Part shown: piece by piece, positions 1 to 8,364 of the stretch
Layout: every line of letters begins with the position of its first letter
Position numbering within the stretch: the first letter of the stretch is position 1
Assembly (NCBI GenBank): GCA_016860845.1
Contig: BOKF01000037.1
Location: 1-64,000 of the forward strand
Source of the DNA: Chloroflexota bacterium
Lineage (GTDB): Bacteria > Chloroflexota > Anaerolineae > 4572-78 > J111
Direction: 5' to 3'
DNA length: 64,000 bases
Notes under the pieces: generated by a model
Told to the model about the DNA's origin: nothing
Databases searched by the model: none
What the model saw: the letters and a program-made list of their open reading frames with translations, nothing else
Program-made: the position numbers and the translations under genes

Positions 1-1
1 A

Positions 2-151
2 TTAACCACTATATGCTGTACTCGTGAGAAATTTGGCTACCATATGCAGTGGTTGATCCTTCGAGAAATTGGTTTTGCTGAGATAACATGCAAATTTTTC
101 TATTCTAAAGATGCGCTGGAGATCACAGCACGTTCTTCGCCAATAGTTTGA
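2..151 (+). CDS. Possible 3' end of a gene entering from the left edge
   Basis: Frame 2 is open from the window edge to a TGA at 149-151. The translated tail contains 'LREIGFAEITC', loosely like the C-terminus of SAM-dependent methyltransferases, where a 'Lre.GF.ev.c' strand is common. It overlaps a better-looking minus-strand fragment at 100-234, so at most one of the two is likely to be genuine. With so little sequence this is only a possibility. Confidence 0.2.
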   Translation, partial: LTTICCTREKFGYHMQWLILREIGFAEITCKFFYSKDALEITARSSPIV

Positions 152-234
152 ACGAGGCGTTTGAGTATAATCAAAACGCTTGGCTCGGTTTCTCGCAATG
201 TAGCGGCGATCCGCTCAGCCAACTGCCCTTCCAC
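100..234 (-). pseudogene. Remnant of a PHAX RNA-binding-domain protein
   Basis: The minus strand reads 44 codons from a GTG at 234 to a TAG at 100-102. The peptide contains 'LAERIAATLRETEP' and 'VQTIGEERAV', which match the start of bacterial PHAX RNA-binding domain proteins (pattern IA-x-x-L-x-ETE, later R-x-V-x-x-x-G-x-E-x-A). The usual downstream 'RRRTPGG' segment is absent and the frame closes early. Upstream on the same strand a TAA precedes any ATG. I read this as a truncated, decayed copy. The family match is from memory of the motif, not from a search. Confidence 0.35.
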
Positions 235-528
235 AAAAATCCCTGCATCTATTTTGATTTTATGATTTTATGAAGTTACCTAGTTTATGGGTTGAGCGTC
301 TGCCCTCCACGCACGAACAACCCGTTTTTGCTAACCCTCCTCATTTTAGGATAGCTGTTCGGCCAAAGCAGGCGCCAGAATGAGACAGGTGATCGGCGAT
401 AATGGATAAAGACTACCTCCACGACGACCCTCCGAAAATCTCCTGAAAAACCTATAAAAATCTCCATAAAAAGAGGGGAAATAGGAAGGAATGACCATTC
501 AATTCGGCCAAAAGACCCAGATTCGTTC
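235..528. other. Intergenic region without recognisable genes
   Basis: No convincing reading frame, RNA gene or repeat is visible. Composition is AT-rich near 235-290 and 430-480. The last ~60 bases before the promoter weakly resemble the equivalent stretch before the second RNA copy (14860-14922). Confidence 0.5.
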
Positions 529-557
529 TTGACATTTCGGGCTTTTAAGAATATAAT
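529..557 (+). promoter_or_regulatory. Consensus sigma-70 type promoter of RNA copy A
   Basis: TTGACA at 529-534 and TATAAT at 552-557 are separated by 17 bases, a perfect consensus. The predicted transcription start is about 564, immediately before the GAGTGA hairpin of the structured RNA. Confidence 0.85.
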
Positions 558-563
558 GAGTGA

Positions 564-774
564 AAACTGTCACGAGTGACGCCACGTTCACTCTCCGGGG
601 AATATCCCCGTACTCTCCTAGCCTGCTGAAGAAGCGTACCTAAAGCCTTTCGAGGCTTTTCACCCTCCCGCTCTCTGCTAATAGCAACCAGGCTCGGTCC
701 AAAAGTGGTCTACTTGTTGGATCGCCGTTCCGTTGGGAACCTGGTTGCATGTTTAGCAGAGATTTTTTATTTTT
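564..774 (+). ncRNA. Structured leader RNA, copy A (four-copy family)
   Basis: This is the first of four related ~210-nt transcripts in the window. Visible elements in order are a GAGTGA/TCACTC hairpin, a GGGG-aatat-CCCC hairpin, an AAAGCCT-TTCG-AGGCTTT hairpin, and a long closing stem. The closing stem pairs CTCTGCT (673-679) plus GCAACCAGG (684-692) with CCTGGTTGC (740-748) plus AGCAGAG (755-761). Inside it lie a GGTCC/GGATC pairing and a GTTCC-gttg-GGAAC hairpin. Six T residues at 763-768 begin a T-rich tract, so the closing stem resembles an intrinsic terminator. It precedes the DUF11 surface protein gene. It could be a 5' leader (attenuator) or a free small RNA. Confidence 0.75.
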
Positions 775-970
775 CCTAGCTAAATTTATCACCTGCATAA
801 GACTTATTCGCCCCTACCCTTCCTCAGAAAGTGAGGAAGATACGACGCAGAGCGGCGCAGCTACGACCCCGCGCCCTCACTGCTCCTTTTTGCTACCCTC
901 CTATTCAACAACCGAATCTACGACCCAGTGCGCTAGCAATGATAGCGCCAATACCGCCAAGAGGATTCCC
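749..970 (+). other. Open leader frame after RNA copy A
   Basis: An ATG lies in the 3' arm of the terminator-like stem and opens a frame that stays open for 74 codons and runs in frame into the DUF11 gene. The first residues are MFSRDFLFFLAKF. The equivalent frame after RNA copy B starts MFSRDFLFFLTKF and aligns over 72 codons without a gap, including a shared 'TPRP' and a final 'TAKR'. Either this is a translated leader coupled to the next gene, or it is a duplicated untranslated leader. A signal peptide and a GAGG site at the downstream ATG (971) make that the likelier start of the mature gene. Confidence 0.4.
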
Positions 971-3900
971 ATGAGTCATTCCCGAACCTTGCGCATGAGT
1001 TTAATTTTAGCCAACGCTCTGGCCCTTATTGTTGTTGGGATTACCCTGGCCTTTAGTAATCAATGGAGCACCCATTTTGATGGCGGGAATGGTGACCTGA
1101 ATCAATGGAGCAAATATCTGATTGGCAACTGTAGTGGACAGCAGCACAATGTGTCTAATAGCCAGGTCCATATGCTTGCTAACTATGGCACAAAATGTTT
1201 CGGCGCTTTTTACCGGGACAATAACGGCAAGCCAGGCACTTTTCCCACCGACAAAGATATACGGGTCATGTGGCAATGGCGTTATCCTCAATATGCCAAA
1301 TATGGGACTCAAGCGGGTCAAGTTACCAGCGCTTTTGGCGTGGTGCAGTATTATGGGATGTCCGCCGTTGATACCAAATCGGTCGGCGGCAACACTCGAG
1401 ATGCTCACGTATTAACAGACGGTGAGTGGGGGCGCAACACAGTCGATAACCCACTATGGAGAAGTCCGGATAGCGACCGTAACTGGCATGTCTCTACCTT
1501 CGACTTTATCTGCGATGGACGAGAATTGACTTGGTGGGTCGACAGCTCCCAAATCAAACGCATCACGAATGGCACACCTCGTGGCCCTGGCGACCCTTAT
1601 CGCCCCTTCCAGTTTTGGTATGGCAACCTGATAACTAGCGTACCCTCGAGTGGGGGTTGGACCTCCCACGACCTCGAGTACGTTTACATTTATGCGGTCG
1701 AGCGTCCTACTATGAGCACGCCCTCAACAGGGAGTGGGGGAAGCCAGCCAGTCAGCTGGAATGGCGTGCCTAATACGCCCCAGCCCAATGGCGCCATGTG
1801 GGGGATTGAATACCAGACTCAGGTTTGTTCCAACTCCAACTGCTCTACAGCCTTACAAACCGCTAACTGGCAAAGCGGCACCACCTACACCTTTACAGGA
1901 CTGCCGCTCCAACAGACTTACTACTATCGTGTCCGAGCCAAGTGGGTTGGCACCCCCGAATTAGTTACTTGTTGGAGCCCCACTGTTTCGGCATTGATGT
2001 CTGGCACGCCAGATGTGGACATCTCCAAAACCGCTCCAGCTTCAGTTGTAGTCGGCAGCACCATCCAGTACAACTTGATCTTCCGCAGCACCGGTCAGGT
2101 GCCGGCCAATGGCGTGGTCGTGCGCGACCCTGTTCCACAATATGTCACTAGTCCAACCAACATTAGTAACGGTGGCACGCTCCAGGGTAATCAAATCGTT
2201 TGGAACTTAGGGACCGTTGCCAATGGTCAAAGCGTTAATTTAAGCTGGCAAGGCACTATTGACCCCAATACGCCCACCAGCGTCACTCAAATCGTCAATA
2301 CAGCCACGGCTCAGGACAATGCCGGTCATAGCGCCCAGGCCCAGGCTACCACCGCAGTGCTCAAACCGATTATGGAGTTGAGCAAATCAGCCACAGCATC
2401 GGTTTCGCCAGGGGGTACTGTCGTTTATACCATCACCATCCGCAGCACCGGAAACTCTGCTCTGACCAACGTTGTTGTCCGCGACCCCATTCCTCAATAC
2501 GTCACCAATCCCACCAAAATCAGCAACGGTGGCTCCGTTCAGAACAACACGATCGTCTGGAACCTGCCCGACATACCCCCCAGCCAATCCGTTACCTTGA
2601 GCTGGCAGGGAACCGTGGCCACGACGATTCCGAGAACCGAGACCCAGATTATAAACCGAGTTACCGCTACTGCCGGTGGCGGGATCAGTAAAGAGGCAGA
2701 AGCCCGCACGGATGTCGGCTATCCCCAAATTGGGGTAGCCAAGACCGCCCCTGCCGAGATTGCAGCCGGCCAAACCATTGATTACGTCATCGCCGTGCAT
2801 AATATTGGCAACGGCGCAGCCAATAATGTCGTGATTCGTGACCCTGTCCCCCAATATGTGATGGATCCTACCAACATTAGTAATGGAGGTGTCCTGCAAA
2901 ATAATGAGATTATCTGGACGATCCCTACCCTTGGGGCGGGTCAGAGCGTTTCGGTGAGCTGGCAGGGCACGATAGATCCAGAAATTCCTCTGACCCAAAA
3001 CCAGATCGTCAATACTGTCACGGCATGCGATGCTACCAACAGTTGTGATACCGCCGTGGCCACCACCCGGATTCTCAAACCCGCCGTTAGTTTGACCAAA
3101 AATGCCACTTCGCACGTCTACCCCCATGGGCGAGTGGATTACGAGATTATTGTCGAGAACAGCGGTGAGACGATTCTGAAAGATATTGTCGTCAAAGACC
3201 CACTGCCTCAATATGTCCTGAACCCTCAAGAAATTAGCCATGACGGGATTGCCGACGCGTCACCCTTTGAAGGCAAGATTGAAATTGTCTGGCGGCTGCC
3301 AGATATGGCGCCCGGACAAGTGGTCGTCTTGAGCTGGCATGGTACTGTCGATCCAGCTACACCGGACAGTGAATTTGCCATCCGCAACGTAGCCACGATT
3401 ACTACCAAAGAAGTGAACGCCGAGGCCGAAGCGTCGAGCTACGTATTACACGCCCGCCTATTCTTGCGTAAAAGCGCAACAGTAATGGCCGGGCCGGGCG
3501 ACTCGGTTCTCTACACTCTGACCATCGAAAATCATAGTTGGGCTCCGGCTTATGGCGTTGAAGTGCACGATCCCATCCCCCAATATATTATCAACCAACG
3601 TAATGCCAATGAAGGGGGGGAGGTTCGAGCTGAAGAAATCCTTTGGCGGTTTGGTATTCTTAACCCTGGAGAAAAACGCACTTTGATGTGGGAGGGAACG
3701 GTGGATCCCACCATTCCGGCCGCCGTCAAGCAGATTGCCAACACGGCCACAGCCTTTGATGGCATGGGCCATCGTGACGAAGCTACGGCCTATACCAACC
3801 TACCGGCCCAGGTTCTGTACACTTACAAGACGGCTTCCTATATCGTCTGGCCGGGTGGTGAAATCGAGTACGGGGTCGTGGTGCAAAACTTCAACCAGGC

Positions 3901-6900
3901 GACTCTCCAACAAGTCGTGGTGCGCGATCCGGTACCCAATTTCATTACCTACCCGCGCGACATCAGCCACAACGGCGTTTTTGAAGGCAATATGGAAGTT
4001 GTCTGGCATATTGACAGTATCGCCCCGGGTGAATCCATCCTGTTGATCTGGAAAGGGACGGTTGATCCCAGCATGCCCCGGACGCAGGATGTCCTTTGGA
4101 ATGAAGCTACCATCACCTCGAGTGGCGGCCTGACCGGCACGGCCAAGGCGAAGAGCTATGTCGATTTTCCACTGATCAACCTGTATAAGGTAGCCACTCC
4201 TAAAGCCGGGCCAGGTGAGGTCATCAGCTATACGCTCATGGCCGAAAACCCCACCAATGTACCAGCTTTGAATGTGGTTGTACGCGATCTTATTCCTGCC
4301 GACGTCACCAATCCCGTTAATATTAGTGAGGGAGGTGTCATCGAGAATATCCCCAGCAATCAAATCGTCTGGAACATTGCGACCTTAAATCCAGGGGAAC
4401 GGCGTTTGTTGGGCTGGGAAGGGACGGTTGATCTGGCTCTACCAGCCTCAACGAGCCAGATCAGCAATACCATCGATGCTCGCGACTTGAGCGGCTTAAA
4501 CATCCAAGCGCAGGCCTCGACCACAGTGCTCCGACCCAGTCTGGGGTTCACCAAATCCGCTCCGGCCGAGGTCCTTCCAGGTGAGAATGTCAACTATACC
4601 CTGACGGTTTCCAATACCGGGCAGATGAAATTGCGCCAGGTAACTATTGTTGATCCATTGCCGCCATACGTGTTAAATCCAACGAACATCAGCCAGGGTG
4701 GGGTCATCTCAGGCAACCAGGTCGTTTGGAACCTGGGCGATCTGTTGCCGGGCGCCAAACTTGATCTGTCCTGGCAAGGCACGCTGGATGCAGCCACGCC
4801 GGTTAATCTGGATACCCTGACCAATGCCGCCGTGGCTAGCGCCTGGCCTGGCATGCAGATGGTTGCCGTGGCCGACAGCACCATCATCAAGCCGAACTTA
4901 CTGGTGGTTAAGCACGCCCCTGATGGAGTACGTCCCGGCGATATCATCGATTATCGGATTGATGTGGTTAACCAGGGCCGTACCACCGTTCGCCAATTAG
5001 AAGTCACCGACCCTATTACCCACTATCTGTCACCCTATCGTATCAATGATGGGGGGTACGAGATGCCGGGTAATTACATTACGTGGGGGCAAGTAGGAGA
5101 CCTGGCCCCAGGCCAGAGCCGCACGTTTAGTTGGCAGGCCAAGCTCGATCCCAATTTGCCACGCAACATCACCGCGGTCCGCAACGTGGCCCAGGTAAAA
5201 GGTCTGGGTGGTCTCAATATCGAGGCTGAAGCAGTCAGTCCAGTTTTAGAATCGGGGCTGCTGCTGAACAAAGAGGCGATTAGCTCCACCTATGCTGGCG
5301 GCGAAATCAGTTACGTCTTGCATGTCATCAATCAGGGTCCCGGTCTGGCGCGCGATGTAGAAGTCCAGGACCCCATTCCGGGTTTCGTCAAGTACGTTCC
5401 CGGTTCCGTAAACAATTACGGTCAGGTCGATGAGACCCAGATCGTCTGGCGATTTGATCAACTCCAACCCGGCGAAGCGGTCGAATTGACCTGGCGCGGC
5501 CAGGTCGCTGTGGATATCCCGTCAGAAGTTGGAGCGATCATCAACGAGGCCCGGGCCATGTCCCTGGATGCGCCCAGCCCGGTTACGGCCATGGCTTCTA
5601 CAGCGATTTTGCCGCCCGTTTTGGAGGTTCAACAAACCTGCGCGCCGTTTGCTCAAGTAGGGGATAAAGTGGCTTATCAGTTGCATTTGATTAATTCCGG
5701 CGCTGGGACATTGTTCGACGTGATGGCCCAGGAAACTATCCCAGCCGGATTAAGCGAGATTTCCAATTCAATTGGCGCAGGTGGGCAGTTGAACGGCGAT
5801 AAAATCCTCTGGAATGTCGGGACGATGGCTTCAGGGGCAGTGGCTGACCTAACCTTTGAACTCCAAATCCCGCCTGGTCTGTCTGAAGACGAAATAACCA
5901 ATAGGGTTGATTTCTATTCGGCTGGCAAGGCTATTAACCAGAGCAGCTGCCCTACTGAGTTGACGACTCCAGTCTTGAGTGTGGCCAAAGTCGCTCCGGC
6001 TACGGCTAAGGTTAATGAGACAGTCGAATACACTATCGTAGTCTCCAATACGGGGCCGGTTGTTGCTCACCAGACTGTCATCAGCGATGCCTTACAGCCC
6101 GGTGTCGAGTATATTCCTGGCACCATCTCCGATGGAGGTCAGGTTAGCGGCACGACTCTAGTCTGGCAATTGGGCGACCTGCCTGTTGGTCAAAGCATGA
6201 CGCGCAGGTTCAAGGCCCAGGTTTATATCCCCGGGGAGTTTAATGATTTCACCGAAGATGGCGAGGCCCGGATCTACAATGAAGCCATAGCCTCTGCCTA
6301 TCTGGCAGCGCTGGCCAGGGACGAAGCCGTGATCCTGGTGCCCCGACCGGTGCTGACGCTGACCCGTACGTCTCTGACCAATTCAGAAAAGACCGGTACC
6401 ATGGCCGTTTATGCCACTCAAACAGGCGGTGATGGCCCAACTGTATCCATGGCTAAGTTAGAGTTGGCCAACGCATCATCTGACACCTCAAATCAACTGT
6501 CGTTGTCTATCGCCTCGGCTGACCCTGCAGCGCAAGCTTCCGTTGCTGTAGAAAATGGGCAGGTTGTCCCGGCGATACAAGTCTACCCTGGAGACAGCAT
6601 CACCTATACCTTAGTCGGTGCTAACAACGGTCCCGGCGTAGCTCGACAAGCAGTTCTAAAAGAGCGCGTACCGGATGGACTCGTGGTGTTAGAAAATACT
6701 ATCAGTCACAATGGTTTTTACAAAGCTGATGAACGTACCATTATCTGGGCTTTGGGTGACCTGGCCGAAGGCCAGCAGATCCAACGGACCTATTCCGCTC
6801 TGGTGCCCCAAGGGATGCGGCCCGATTTGGCCGAAATTGACGACAACCTGGCCTTTATCAGTTCGCCCGACGCCCCAACCGTATACGCCAATGCCAGCAC

Positions 6901-8341
6901 TGAAATTACGGGTACTTTCCAGATGTCCGGCATAAAAACAGCTACCGCCTATGCTCAACCGGGTGGAAAAATTGACTATGCTATCAAGGTGCAAAATACC
7001 AGCCCGCACCTGCTTGACCATATTGTCATTCGAGACCCCTTGCCTGACTACACTACCTATGTCGATAAAAGCGCCTCGCTGCCCCCTGCTTTTGAAGACG
7101 GTGGACGGACTCTGGTCTGGAATCTGGGCGCCATGGCTGCCGGTGAAGTCCGTGAAGTGCGGTTTAGTATTCAAGTCGCTGCCCGTGTCCCCGACATGTT
7201 CGGACGTATTCTGAATAAGGCAAAAATCTCGTTTACCGGCGGCAATACCTTTGAAGTTCAAGCATCAACGACACTGCCCGCAGCCCAAATAACACCAGCC
7301 CCGACTCCTCGTCCTTCCGCAGGCAGTTCAGGCGGCATTACACCTGCTGGCAACCCTCCGCCTGCCGCTACTTCTATACCTGCACGACCGCCCGTCGCCG
7401 CACTACCCATAGTTCCAACGGCCTCCCCGACAGCGCCTCCGCCAGGGCCAACCCCGCTCCCTGTTCCGGCTTTGGTCAAATCGGTTTCGCCTGCGGTCGT
7501 CAAAGCCGGACAAACAACGGCAGTGACGTGGCGATTGACTTTTACCAACCCGACCCCTTTGACGATTGGTGGCTTGACCATTCGCGACGTCTTACCGGAA
7601 GGGGTCACCTACATCAGTGGTAGTACCAGTCTTGGCGCCATTACAGTTAATCAGATTCCCTTGTCGCCGGGGTCGGGGATGCCGTCCACGGCAAGCCCAA
7701 GTTCAAGTCAGGCATCCAATCCGCTGAGTGCGACTTCGACGGCCAGCCCTACCTTGATGGTTCTGCCAACGCCCCGGGTGATGCCACAGAATGCGGCTCA
7801 AATACCTCTACCAACTCAGACTACCAATCTCAGTCGGGCCGCCAGTCTAACCGAGGTCCTGCAACTGGCTTCGCCCACACCCCTTGCGCCGATAGGAAAC
7901 TTGGCTCAAACGTCGGCCTTATCCACGATCGTGACTATGTCCCAACCGACTTTAGTGGAGCAGTCTCTTAGCCCGGCCTGGACCATGCTGACCATCAACG
8001 TGGGCGATGTGGCTCCTGGTAGTCGTGTCGAAATTCTCATTCAGACTATGGTGGTTAGTCCGACCGCCGGTATGGAGTATCTAAATACGGCTACTTACAG
8101 CGCCCTCAATCTCGATCCCGGTTCTTCCAACGAGGCCAGGGTTACCGTTGAGGCAACTGCTATGACGATTCTGCCGGTGACAGGGGGCTGGCTGGATCCG
8201 CGTACGCCGGAGGGCAAAGTAACCTGGAGTGCCGTTACGCTGCTCCTGCTAAGCCTGATAATGTGGGGTTGGTATTATCGGAAGCGTTTGGCGCTCCGGG
8301 CCGTGCACATTGAGGGTGACCCCTCTCATTCTATCGATTAG
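971..8341 (+). CDS. Giant DUF11-repeat surface protein with LPXTG anchor
   Basis: A 2456-residue secreted protein, probably a cell-surface adhesin or stalk. The chosen ATG has GAGG six bases upstream and starts a signal peptide (hydrophobic core near residues 10-28). Residues ~30-265 form a Trp-rich globular domain, possibly a lectin-like jelly roll, followed by a fibronectin-III-like segment. About fifteen DUF11 repeats of ~120 residues follow, each with a 'V.VrDPiPqYv' strand and 'SW.GTvdp'. A Pro/Thr linker precedes the last repeat. The C-terminus has LPVTG at about residue 2401, a hydrophobic segment and a YYRKR basic tail, a classic sortase sorting signal. It heads unit A, 24 bases before a VirB6-like gene, which suggests a role in cell contact during conjugation (inference). 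Confidence 0.85.
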   Translation: MSHSRTLRMSLILANALALIVVGITLAFSNQWSTHFDGGNGDLNQWSKYLIGNCSGQQHNVSNSQVHMLANYGTKCFGAFYRDNNGKPGTFPTDKDIRVMWQWRYPQYAKYGTQAGQVTSAFGVVQYYGMSAVDTKSVGGNTRDAHVLTDGEWGRNTVDNPLWRSPDSDRNWHVSTFDFICDGRELTWWVDSSQIKRITNGTPRGPGDPYRPFQFWYGNLITSVPSSGGWTSHDLEYVYIYAVERPTMSTPSTGSGGSQPVSWNGVPNTPQPNGAMWGIEYQTQVCSNSNCSTALQTANWQSGTTYTFTGLPLQQTYYYRVRAKWVGTPELVTCWSPTVSALMSGTPDVDISKTAPASVVVGSTIQYNLIFRSTGQVPANGVVVRDPVPQYVTSPTNISNGGTLQGNQIVWNLGTVANGQSVNLSWQGTIDPNTPTSVTQIVNTATAQDNAGHSAQAQATTAVLKPIMELSKSATASVSPGGTVVYTITIRSTGNSALTNVVVRDPIPQYVTNPTKISNGGSVQNNTIVWNLPDIPPSQSVTLSWQGTVATTIPRTETQIINRVTATAGGGISKEAEARTDVGYPQIGVAKTAPAEIAAGQTIDYVIAVHNIGNGAANNVVIRDPVPQYVMDPTNISNGGVLQNNEIIWTIPTLGAGQSVSVSWQGTIDPEIPLTQNQIVNTVTACDATNSCDTAVATTRILKPAVSLTKNATSHVYPHGRVDYEIIVENSGETILKDIVVKDPLPQYVLNPQEISHDGIADASPFEGKIEIVWRLPDMAPGQVVVLSWHGTVDPATPDSEFAIRNVATITTKEVNAEAEASSYVLHARLFLRKSATVMAGPGDSVLYTLTIENHSWAPAYGVEVHDPIPQYIINQRNANEGGEVRAEEILWRFGILNPGEKRTLMWEGTVDPTIPAAVKQIANTATAFDGMGHRDEATAYTNLPAQVLYTYKTASYIVWPGGEIEYGVVVQNFNQATLQQVVVRDPVPNFITYPRDISHNGVFEGNMEVVWHIDSIAPGESILLIWKGTVDPSMPRTQDVLWNEATITSSGGLTGTAKAKSYVDFPLINLYKVATPKAGPGEVISYTLMAENPTNVPALNVVVRDLIPADVTNPVNISEGGVIENIPSNQIVWNIATLNPGERRLLGWEGTVDLALPASTSQISNTIDARDLSGLNIQAQASTTVLRPSLGFTKSAPAEVLPGENVNYTLTVSNTGQMKLRQVTIVDPLPPYVLNPTNISQGGVISGNQVVWNLGDLLPGAKLDLSWQGTLDAATPVNLDTLTNAAVASAWPGMQMVAVADSTIIKPNLLVVKHAPDGVRPGDIIDYRIDVVNQGRTTVRQLEVTDPITHYLSPYRINDGGYEMPGNYITWGQVGDLAPGQSRTFSWQAKLDPNLPRNITAVRNVAQVKGLGGLNIEAEAVSPVLESGLLLNKEAISSTYAGGEISYVLHVINQGPGLARDVEVQDPIPGFVKYVPGSVNNYGQVDETQIVWRFDQLQPGEAVELTWRGQVAVDIPSEVGAIINEARAMSLDAPSPVTAMASTAILPPVLEVQQTCAPFAQVGDKVAYQLHLINSGAGTLFDVMAQETIPAGLSEISNSIGAGGQLNGDKILWNVGTMASGAVADLTFELQIPPGLSEDEITNRVDFYSAGKAINQSSCPTELTTPVLSVAKVAPATAKVNETVEYTIVVSNTGPVVAHQTVISDALQPGVEYIPGTISDGGQVSGTTLVWQLGDLPVGQSMTRRFKAQVYIPGEFNDFTEDGEARIYNEAIASAYLAALARDEAVILVPRPVLTLTRTSLTNSEKTGTMAVYATQTGGDGPTVSMAKLELANASSDTSNQLSLSIASADPAAQASVAVENGQVVPAIQVYPGDSITYTLVGANNGPGVARQAVLKERVPDGLVVLENTISHNGFYKADERTIIWALGDLAEGQQIQRTYSALVPQGMRPDLAEIDDNLAFISSPDAPTVYANASTEITGTFQMSGIKTATAYAQPGGKIDYAIKVQNTSPHLLDHIVIRDPLPDYTTYVDKSASLPPAFEDGGRTLVWNLGAMAAGEVREVRFSIQVAARVPDMFGRILNKAKISFTGGNTFEVQASTTLPAAQITPAPTPRPSAGSSGGITPAGNPPPAATSIPARPPVAALPIVPTASPTAPPPGPTPLPVPALVKSVSPAVVKAGQTTAVTWRLTFTNPTPLTIGGLTIRDVLPEGVTYISGSTSLGAITVNQIPLSPGSGMPSTASPSSSQASNPLSATSTASPTLMVLPTPRVMPQNAAQIPLPTQTTNLSRAASLTEVLQLASPTPLAPIGNLAQTSALSTIVTMSQPTLVEQSLSPAWTMLTINVGDVAPGSRVEILIQTMVVSPTAGMEYLNTATYSALNLDPGSSNEARVTVEATAMTILPVTGGWLDPRTPEGKVTWSAVTLLLLSLIMWGWYYRKRLALRAVHIEGDPSHSID

Positions 8342-8364
8342 AAACTTTAGTTAGAGCAGGCCAA

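Noticed and set aside
564..774. RNA copies as T-box, cobalamin or other familiar riboswitches
   Set aside because: A GCCAC sequence is present near the first hairpin, but the conserved cores of those classes are not, and the downstream genes do not fit such ligands.
749..970. Start of the DUF11 protein at 749
   Set aside because: The ATG lies in a terminator-like stem and the next 74 codons do not form a signal peptide; the ATG at 971 has a ribosome site and starts a clear signal sequence. Kept only as a possible leader frame.
2387..3241. 284-codon minus-strand frame inside the DUF11 gene
   Set aside because: It mirrors the repeat periodicity of the DUF11 coding strand, has no family features and no ribosome site; it is a shadow of the repeats.
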